A stretch of DNA of 64,000 bases, from positions 1 through 64,000 of the forward strand of contig JAFQQW010000069.1 of the NCBI GenBank assembly GCA_017410375.1, given 5' to 3'. The position numbers were made by a program, and so were the translations under genes. This DNA is from Clostridia bacterium. Lineage in GTDB: Bacteria; Bacillota; Clostridia; RGIG6154. Positions 59,501-64,000 of the stretch are shown piece after piece (within the stretch, counting starts at the first letter, position 1; the number at the start of each line of letters is the position of its first letter). The notes below the pieces were generated by a model. The model had not been told where the DNA came from, ran no database searches, and saw nothing but the letters and a program-made list of their open reading frames with translations.

Positions 59501-59985
59501 GGAACAAGTCTCATCTTTGTGGCACGGATGTTACCGCCCAAGCAAGGGGTGTAAATTTTCTGATCGCCGTCTTTTGCAAAGTCAAATACACCAAAGGATA
59601 CCCAGCCTGCTTCAACGGTTTCATCGGCATTTAATTTCTGATACAAAGTGCTCTTTGAGGTTTTGCCGTTATGGTCTACATAAATATCGATGGTTAATGC
59701 ATCGTTTTTATGCGGAATGAGCCAGAAATAAGCTTCATAATTGCCGGCTGCAATGCCCTCTACCGCATAGGTAGCCATTGCACCTGAATTTGTTGTCCAC
59801 TTATGCTTGAAGCTGAGGGTAGAATCCTTCCACCCGTCACCTGCCAGAGCAGGATTTTCAATAATGATTTCGCCTTTTAAGGAATCTGTGCTGAACTTTT
59901 GTTCCGAAGCCTTGGATGCCGCAAAAACGGGCAGGCAGGAGCATACCATTAAAAGAGCAAGAATCAATGCTATTGTTCTTTTCAT
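56518..59985 (-). CDS. S-layer-anchored GH16 glycoside hydrolase with four golvesin-like modules
   Basis: An 1155-residue protein. Signal peptide 1-22; golvesin-like modules at about 38-162, 202-333, 385-518 and 1024-1153, each with the pattern GNYE(A/I)Y, a middle HNGK and GWV-(F/M)G-DF. Three SLH repeats at 552-730 (FDDMVEHWAHYDVEYMANEG and two more with ITRAE/ITREE) attach it to cell wall polymers. The GH16 domain at 745-968 has Glu859, Asp861 and Glu864 in YELDINEG. The anchor in the middle places the enzyme and the binding modules on opposite sides. A TCTCCTTTTC-type ribosome region (AAAAGGAGAG) precedes the start. Confidence 0.9.
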   Translation of the reverse strand: MKRTIALILALLMVCSCLPVFAASKASEQKFSTDSLKGEIIIENPALAGDGWKDSTLSFKHKWTTNSGAMATYAVEGIAAGNYEAYFWLIPHKNDALTIDIYVDHNGKTSKSTLYQKLNADETVEAGWVSFGVFDFAKDGDQKIYTPCLGGNIRATKMRLVPTKAAVTGTGDAKFEGQMPATPAPDASAGDNVSADNATHEGEVIYHYKKAEVSAGYADSTTLKNFDGGSQAWNNKKGETIKYTATGIKPGNYEIYYYIIPHDANAEKMTFTVSHNGKTTDIFCLQNPLKGGPKDAGWVSMGVLDFAGTGDETFLHTNPGGGHTRGTGLKLVPTDKEVGAGSAAEAPVQVGTVPEAVYVSGKPAKVNVPHGDSQLKDISVDPMGSVTYEGSWTFSSAVPGPMKNAANSMWIAAENANGGKATVTYNPDIMAVGDVNIFVYLLWWKENQNTRVKYEVHHNGKVDEIVLDPTALNESSWVNLGTFDFAGKSDEEFVKLVAVDNETLKANTRASTIMFEIVNTEGGIWQTRYVTPVYDATEEMEAKLKSLAKLDKFDDMVEHWAHYDVEYMANEGLISGVADNLFDPEANITRAEYLTILDRAMGYELITGESYPDVAQDAWYATYVATAKANGLIEGLPVDDGFKPEQPITREEMALFAYNAIKATKKDDAWVANMPDVWGNFSDTAEISDWAKEALRYLIQTEIIKGTSETTVEAKANATRAQGAVILKRFMQLFVWAGPPVDQEWELMFYDEFLGNEVNWGVWRSDASSPGHIQSSRWPENVEQHDGSLHLVIRKEERGGKQWTAGSVWARPEVFAQTYGYWEARYKIAAAPGINNSFWTYVPHGHNIHKDPDPLTHYELDINEGHYPNEMATNYHTWVTGERKQHSKAFKFEYDLSQDYHTYALEWTPEKLIFYFDGVAVREQENYNAHQLQYPYLSSAVLNWAGQITDEADGTAQIIDYVRIWQTKANANDPKLNYKGEPMVGVGPADQGPTVSKPSISEELGIEIPTVAVKDQAVDKETYAGEIIVPAEVEGKWDTSSFAPNYDGGSHKWSNTVGAKSTYDLSGVKAGKYKIYMWRLPHMHNIGQMDMLLYQDGKNTLAGSVALKLAEGETAEPGWVLIGEQEIKGGADCYIHYTCTGTNCRATAVKLVPVK

Positions 59986-60271
59986 CTTTTTCTCTCCTTT
60001 TCTTTTTTATAGGAAGTACTTTACCTGATTATACATTTTCATCCCCAAACAATACTTTTTTAGGCTTTGCCACGGCAAAGCATGCCTTTTTTGTACTGTC
60101 TGTTTAACAGAAATGCCACAAGTTATGCAAAGCGACTTCTTCATAATTATATAGTAACATATTTCAGCCCAAAAAACAATACGAAAAATGATAATTTTAT
60201 GTCACTTTTTTACTCGAAAATGATACTTTTTGAGCAAGCATAAAAAAATTTTATTTTTTTCAAAATAGGGC

Positions 60272-60300
60272 TTGATTTTTTTTAAAAACTGTGTTATAAT
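60272..60300 (+). promoter_or_regulatory. Promoter of tRNA-Arg
   Basis: TTGATT (60272-60277), 17-bp spacer, TATAAT (60295-60300); the tRNA begins 24 bases further on. The stretch 59986-60271 holds only the leader and promoter region of the SLH-GH16 gene, with a GCTTTGCC/GGCAAAGC hairpin at about 60063-60080. Confidence 0.82.
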
Positions 60301-60323
60301 AATCAAGCTGTTAAAAAGAATAT

Positions 60324-60400
60324 GCGCCCGTAGCTCAGCTGGATAGAGTGTTTGGCTACGAACCAAAAGGTCGGGAGTTCGAATCTCTCCGGGCGTGCCA
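60324..60400 (+). tRNA. tRNA-Arg(ACG)
   Basis: 77 bases including an encoded CCA. Acceptor arms GCGCCCG / CGGGCGT (first pair G-U), D-arm GCTC-AGCTGGATA-GAGT, anticodon stem TTTGG/CCAAA with loop CTACGAA (anticodon ACG), T-arm GGGAG-TTCGAAT-CTCTC (with G-U/standard pairing) and discriminator G. The A of the anticodon would be edited to inosine by TadA to read CGU, CGC and CGA. Confidence 0.97.
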
Positions 60401-60402
60401 AA

Positions 60403-60436
60403 AAAACCGTTACCCGTTCGGGTGACGGTTTTTTTG
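60403..60436 (+). terminator. Terminator of tRNA-Arg
   Basis: A 13-bp stem AAAACCGTTACCC / GGGTGACGGTTTT (one G-U pair) with a GTTC loop and a T-run. Confidence 0.9.
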
Positions 60437-60847
60437 TTCGCCACGGAGAGACCGAACACGCGAAGCGGGTTCGTTGAGACAGCCAATGTGCGAAGCAGAT
60501 TGGACTGTCGTCGCAACGCGACCTGTTTGCTCGTTGCGTTTTTTCAAAACACAACTTCGCTTTTCGGTCGGTTGCTCCTCTTTCGCAAAAAGTTTTCTGC
60601 GAAATACTTTTTGCGAGTGGCACGCTTCGCGTGCATAGGAGTGCTTTGTTTATGGGATTCTTCGCTGTCGCTCAGAATGACACCTCATCCGTCAACTTAC
60701 AGTTGACACCTTCCCCTCAAGGGGAAGGCTATGGATGGTGCCGTGTTCAGGGCTGACTTTGCCTTCAGAATGACGGAGAAGGCAGTGACCCTGAAACCGT
60801 CATCCTGAACGCAGTGAGCACTATCCAAAAAGTATTACTTGGAAGCT
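60437..60847. other. Non-coding intergenic stretch of inverted repeats
   Basis: No gene is seen. Several short hairpins occur, such as GTCGCAACGCGAC, CGCAAAAAG-CTTTTTGCG, CACGCTTCGCGTG and CCTTCCCCTCAAGGGGAAGG. The phrase GAACGCAGTGAGCACTATCC also occurs just before the repeat at 49296, so this is a collection of dispersed repeat pieces. Confidence 0.6.
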
Positions 60848-60934
60848 TTTGGACTTTCTCTCCCTCCGTCACCGCTCTGCGGTGACACCTCCCTCGTCAG
60901 AGGGAGGCGAAAAAAGGCTCCCTCTGATGAGGGT
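60848..60934. repeat. Partial copy of the dispersed repeat
   Basis: Begins TTTGGACTTTCTCTCCC and matches the 163-bp unit up to the second hairpin (CTCCCTCTGATGAGGG); the right part is missing and AT-rich sequence follows. Confidence 0.85.
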
Positions 60935-60978
60935 GGCTTTATATTATATATTATATATAAAAATATATAAAAAAGGAC

Positions 60979-61007
60979 TTGCCATATTGCGCGGAACATG
61001 TTATAAT
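60979..61007 (+). promoter_or_regulatory. Promoter of the yebC operon
   Basis: TTGCCA (60979-60984), 17-bp spacer, TATAAT (61002-61007). Start point expected near 61014, 40 bases before the yebC ATG. Confidence 0.8.
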
Positions 61008-61054
61008 ATGTTGAAAAACTTTGTACATTATTTTTTGAAAGGATTGAAAATACA

Positions 61055-61783
61055 ATGTCAGGACATTCCAAATGGAACAACATCAAAAACAAAAAGGAAA
61101 AGAGTGACAGCCAGAGAGCCAAGATTTTCACCAAATTCGGCAGAGAAATCGCGGTGGCTGTCAAAGAAGGCGGTGCTGACCCCGATGCAAACGCAAAACT
61201 GCGTGACGTCATTGCAAAGGCAAAGGCTGCAAACGTGCCCAACGACAACATCTCCCGCTCCATCAAAAAGGCAGCCGGCGAAGACGGCGGTGCAGATTAT
61301 GAAAGCATCATTTATGAAGGCTACGGTCCTTCGGGCGTTGCGGTTATCGTAGAAACCTTAACCGACAACCGTAACAGAACCGCTTCCGATGTACGTCATT
61401 GCTTTGACAAGTGTGGCGGTAACCTGGGTACTCAGGGCTGTGTAAGCTATATGTTCGACCGCAAGGGCATCATCATTATCGACAACGAAGACAGCGACCT
61501 GGACGAAGATACCGTTATGATGGATGCGTTAGATGCCGGTGCAAGCGATTTTTCGCCCGAGGAAGGCTATTTTGAAATTTTAACCGAACCCAATGATTTG
61601 GGTGTTGTTCGCGATGCGTTGGAAGAAAAGGGCTATGCCTTTTCCCAGGCAGAGGTGGAATATGTGCCCCAGACCACCGTTACTTTAACGGACGAGGATG
61701 CCATTAAAAACATGAATAAGATGATTGATATGCTGGAAGACAGCGACGATGTGCAGAACATTTCGCACAACTGGGAGGAATAA
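61055..61783 (+). CDS. yebC: YebC/PmpR family protein
   Basis: A 242-residue protein with the invariant opening MSGHSKWNNIKNKKEKSD, then VPNDNISRSIKKA and the GYGPSGVAV segment of the second domain. YebC proteins bind DNA as regulators and, in recent work, help ribosomes through proline-rich stretches. The length is normal. It starts a run of four genes; the trmL-like ATG shares the A of its stop codon. Confidence 0.96.
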   Translation: MSGHSKWNNIKNKKEKSDSQRAKIFTKFGREIAVAVKEGGADPDANAKLRDVIAKAKAANVPNDNISRSIKKAAGEDGGADYESIIYEGYGPSGVAVIVETLTDNRNRTASDVRHCFDKCGGNLGTQGCVSYMFDRKGIIIIDNEDSDLDEDTVMMDALDAGASDFSPEEGYFEILTEPNDLGVVRDALEEKGYAFSQAEVEYVPQTTVTLTDEDAIKNMNKMIDMLEDSDDVQNISHNWEE

Positions 61784-62289
61784 TGGCAAGATTGAATGTG
61801 GTACTGATTGAACCGCAAATCCCCCAGAACACCGGCAACATTGTGCGCACCTGTGCCGCAACCAACGCGGTTTTGCATCTGGTAGAGCCGATGGGCTTTA
61901 AAATTGATGACAAAAAGCTGAAGCGCGCAGGGCTGGATTACTGGCATTTGATGGAAATTCATCGGTATCAGAGCACAGAAGAATTTTTTGAAAAAAATAA
62001 GGACGGTCATTTCTTTTACTTTACCACAAAAGGCTTGAACCGTCATACCGACGCAGAGTATCCCGACAACTGCTATCTGGTTTTCGGCAGAGAGGACGCA
62101 GGGCTTCCCGAAGCACTCCTTTATGAAAATAAGGAAACGTGTGTCCGGGTGCCCATGCAGAACGATGCCAGAAGCTTAAACCTTTCCAACACAGTGGCAA
62201 TTGCGGTGTACGAGGTGCTTCGGCAATGGGACTACCCCGAGTTGAAAACCGCGGGGCGTTTAACAAAATACAACTGGCAGGAGGAGTAA
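61783..62289 (+). CDS. trmL: tRNA (cytidine/uridine-2'-O-)-methyltransferase TrmL
   Basis: A 168-residue SPOUT methyltransferase. The N-terminal motif IEPQIPQNTGNIVRTCAATN, the LVFGREDAGLP loop and the NLSNTVAIAVYEVLRQ knot region are typical of TrmL (formerly YibK), which methylates the wobble ribose of tRNA-Leu. The start overlaps yebC by one base (TAATG) after a GGGAGGA site. Confidence 0.94.
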   Translation: MARLNVVLIEPQIPQNTGNIVRTCAATNAVLHLVEPMGFKIDDKKLKRAGLDYWHLMEIHRYQSTEEFFEKNKDGHFFYFTTKGLNRHTDAEYPDNCYLVFGREDAGLPEALLYENKETCVRVPMQNDARSLNLSNTVAIAVYEVLRQWDYPELKTAGRLTKYNWQEE

Positions 62290-62292
62290 AAA

Positions 62293-63081
62293 ATGAAATT
62301 TGGTGCATGTATCGGCTTACGCCTTGAAACTTACGACAAGGCAAAATCTTTTATTGACGCAGGTTTTGATTTTTTAGAAACCAACATGGCAGCCATTTAT
62401 GAAATGACTGACGAGGAAGTAGACATTTTAGCAAAGCGTATGCAGAAAGATGGTGTTAAGCTTCATTCTGCAAACTGCATGTTCCCCGGCTGGATTTTTG
62501 AAAACGGCATTCAACTGATTGGCCCTGAATCCAGTATCGAGTGGCAGAACGAATTTTTGGACAAGGTATATCCCAGATGCAAAAAGCTTGGCATGAAAAC
62601 CATCGTATTCGGCTCGGGCAAGCAGAGAAGAATTCCCGACGGCATGGACGCAAAAGAAGCTTATGATGCATTGCTGGAGGTTGCACGCCGTATCGCGGAA
62701 AAGGCTGTAGAATACGGCATCACTTTGGTATTAGAGCCGTTAAACTACACCGAAACCAACTGCTTTAACCGTGTAAGCGAGGGCTATGCTTTCATGAAGG
62801 AAGTCAATCGCCCCGGCTTAAAGCTTTTAGCGGACATTTATCACATGTATAAAAACGGTGAGGCACCCGAACTGCCTGCCGAGTTTGTAAAGGAACTGCA
62901 CCATGTGCACATTCCGCAGCCCGAGGACAGATTACAGCCCCATGAAGCAACCCCCTACTACAAGGCATTTGCAGACAGCTTAAAGGCAGGCGGCTTTGAC
63001 GGCTATGCGGCGGTAGAAGCCAACGGCGAGCTTTCGGGCAACGAGAAAAACGTTCTTGCTATTGTAAAACAGCTGTTTTAA
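62293..63081 (+). CDS. Sugar phosphate isomerase/epimerase-type TIM barrel protein
   Basis: A 262-residue xylose-isomerase-like TIM barrel protein. Metal-ligand positions are visible in TLVLEPLNY, KLLADIYHMY, HHVHIPQPEDR and AAVEANGE. The PEDR/PG-type end of the substrate loop resembles hydroxypyruvate isomerase or inosose-type members, but the substrate is not certain. It starts four bases after trmL with GGAGGAG. It is a different subfamily from the gene at 25103. Confidence 0.82.
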   Translation: MKFGACIGLRLETYDKAKSFIDAGFDFLETNMAAIYEMTDEEVDILAKRMQKDGVKLHSANCMFPGWIFENGIQLIGPESSIEWQNEFLDKVYPRCKKLGMKTIVFGSGKQRRIPDGMDAKEAYDALLEVARRIAEKAVEYGITLVLEPLNYTETNCFNRVSEGYAFMKEVNRPGLKLLADIYHMYKNGEAPELPAEFVKELHHVHIPQPEDRLQPHEATPYYKAFADSLKAGGFDGYAAVEANGELSGNEKNVLAIVKQLF

Positions 63082-63129
63082 TTGATTTAAATTTTCTACT
63101 CTACTACATACATTCGAGGTGATTCATCT

Positions 63130-63993
63130 ATGAAAATCGTAATTGTAACCGGTATGTCCGGTGCGGGAAAATCCAGTGCCATGAAATGCTTAGAGGATTT
63201 CGGCTACTATTGTATTGACAACATGCCCCCCGTGCTGATTCCCAAATTTGTGGAAATCTCTATGGGTGCAGGCGGCAGCATTGACCGTGTGGCACTTGTG
63301 ACCGACATAAGAAGCCGTTCGCTTTTTAAGGATTTGATTGCAACCTTAGACGAAATGGAAAACGGCGAGCATGAATGCGAAGTGCTGTTCTTAGATGCCT
63401 CGGATGATGTGCTGATTAAGCGCTATAAAGAAACCAGACGTGCCCATCCCCTTTGCCCCGACGGCAAAATCATTGACGGGGTGAACAAGGAAAGAGAATT
63501 AATGGCATCTGTGCGCGAGCGGGCAAGTCACATCATTGACACCACAAAAATGCTGACCCGTGAGCTTCGGGAGGAGCTTTCTCATATTTTTGTGGCAGGC
63601 GGTTCTTATGAAGGACTGATTTTGGACGTTATGTCCTTTGGCTACAAATACGGCATCCCGAATGATGCAGATTTGGTTTTAGACGTACGTTTTCTGCCCA
63701 ATCCCTTTTATGTAACCGAATTAAAGCCTTTAACGGGCTTAACTGCCGACGTGCAGGAATTTGTGTTAAAGCATGAGCAGACCCAGATATTCCTGGATAA
63801 AATCACCGATTTGCTGGAGTACTTAATTCCTTACTACAAGCAGGAGGGTAAAAATCAGCTGGTTATTGCCATTGGCTGTACCGGCGGTAAGCATCGCTCG
63901 GTTACCTTGACCGAGGTTATGAGCAAGCGCTTAAAGGCGATGGGTCACCGTGTGCTTACGCACCACAGAGACATTGATAAAGACAGCAAATAA
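63130..63993 (+). CDS. rapZ: RapZ / YvcJ family nucleotide-binding protein
   Basis: A 287-residue P-loop protein with Walker A GMSGAGKSSA near its start, VLFLDASDDVLIKRYKETRR-HPL in the middle and the C-terminal IGCTGGKHRSV and THHRDIDKDSK. In E. coli RapZ guides decay of the small RNA GlmZ and senses glucosamine-6-phosphate; in Bacillus, YvcJ is a GTP/ATP hydrolase with a role in competence. In Firmicutes it usually precedes yvcK and whiA, which would lie just beyond the window. Confidence 0.95.
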   Translation: MKIVIVTGMSGAGKSSAMKCLEDFGYYCIDNMPPVLIPKFVEISMGAGGSIDRVALVTDIRSRSLFKDLIATLDEMENGEHECEVLFLDASDDVLIKRYKETRRAHPLCPDGKIIDGVNKERELMASVRERASHIIDTTKMLTRELREELSHIFVAGGSYEGLILDVMSFGYKYGIPNDADLVLDVRFLPNPFYVTELKPLTGLTADVQEFVLKHEQTQIFLDKITDLLEYLIPYYKQEGKNQLVIAIGCTGGKHRSVTLTEVMSKRLKAMGHRVLTHHRDIDKDSK

Positions 63994-64000
63994 CAAAAGC

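Noticed and set aside
60202-60623. Minus-strand reading frames over tRNA-Arg with 'GTPGEIRTPD'-like sequence
   Set aside because: This phrase is the well-known false translation of the reverse strand of a tRNA gene; the plus-strand cloverleaf is complete.

Overview
The window looks like the chromosome of an uncultured anaerobic Clostridia-type Firmicute. The support is Gram-positive ribosome binding sites, SLH-anchored surface enzymes, the MutS2/RapZ/YebC gene set, oxygen-sensitive glycyl-radical metabolism and a prophage of the Clostridiales type. No 16S gene or other taxonomic marker is present, so a genus cannot be named.

Region 1 (1 to about 21.18 kb) is the right-hand part of a prophage. 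On the minus strand, right to left, it runs from early regulators through a recombination and replication block (Zn-ribbon protein, AAA ATPase, SSB-like protein, ERCC4 nuclease, CHC2 primase, DUF927 helicase with an iteron-like origin), about fifteen small accessory genes and a late regulator, to the terminase, portal and minor head protein. On the plus strand lie a LexA-like repressor, a three-gene toxin-antitoxin-chaperone cassette (HicA, HicB, SecB-like) and a tyrosine integrase. The integrase is followed by a 23-nt tRNA 3'-end fragment that marks the right attachment site. Major capsid and tail genes are not seen; they are left of the window or lost.

Region 2 (21.2-26.3 kb) is host sequence: a tandem GC-rich repeat, then mutS2 with small partners, a TIM-barrel isomerase and a small membrane protein.

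Region 3 (26.3-41.0 kb) is a glycyl-radical bacterial microcompartment locus of the fucose/rhamnose (GRM5-like) kind. A HAD phosphatase, glycyl-radical dehydratase, activase, PduU-like shell protein and EutP/PduV-like GTPase come first. After a second promoter follow a fuculose-phosphate-type aldolase, PduO-C/HbpS-like protein, zinc alcohol dehydrogenase, shell proteins (five hexamer-type, one tandem, one pentamer), a PduS/RnfC-like flavoprotein, CoA-acylating aldehyde dehydrogenase, PduL and a DeoR regulator. The inferred route is deoxysugar phosphate to DHAP plus lactaldehyde, then 1,2-propanediol, propanal, and propanol or propionyl-phosphate. Sugar isomerase, sugar kinase and acyl kinase are not in the window.

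Region 4 (41.0-60.0 kb, all minus strand) encodes very large secreted proteins: three paralogues of an unrecognised family, then two GH16 enzymes carrying golvesin-like modules, one of them with three SLH repeats. The three paralogues have long 5' leaders that share hairpins with identical loops and changed stems, which points to a cis-acting structured RNA that I cannot name.

Region 5 (60.0-64.0 kb) holds tRNA-Arg(ACG), yebC, a TrmL-like methyltransferase, a second TIM-barrel isomerase and rapZ. A dispersed repeat of roughly 100-163 bp occurs at four loci in regions 4 and 5, once as three tandem copies.
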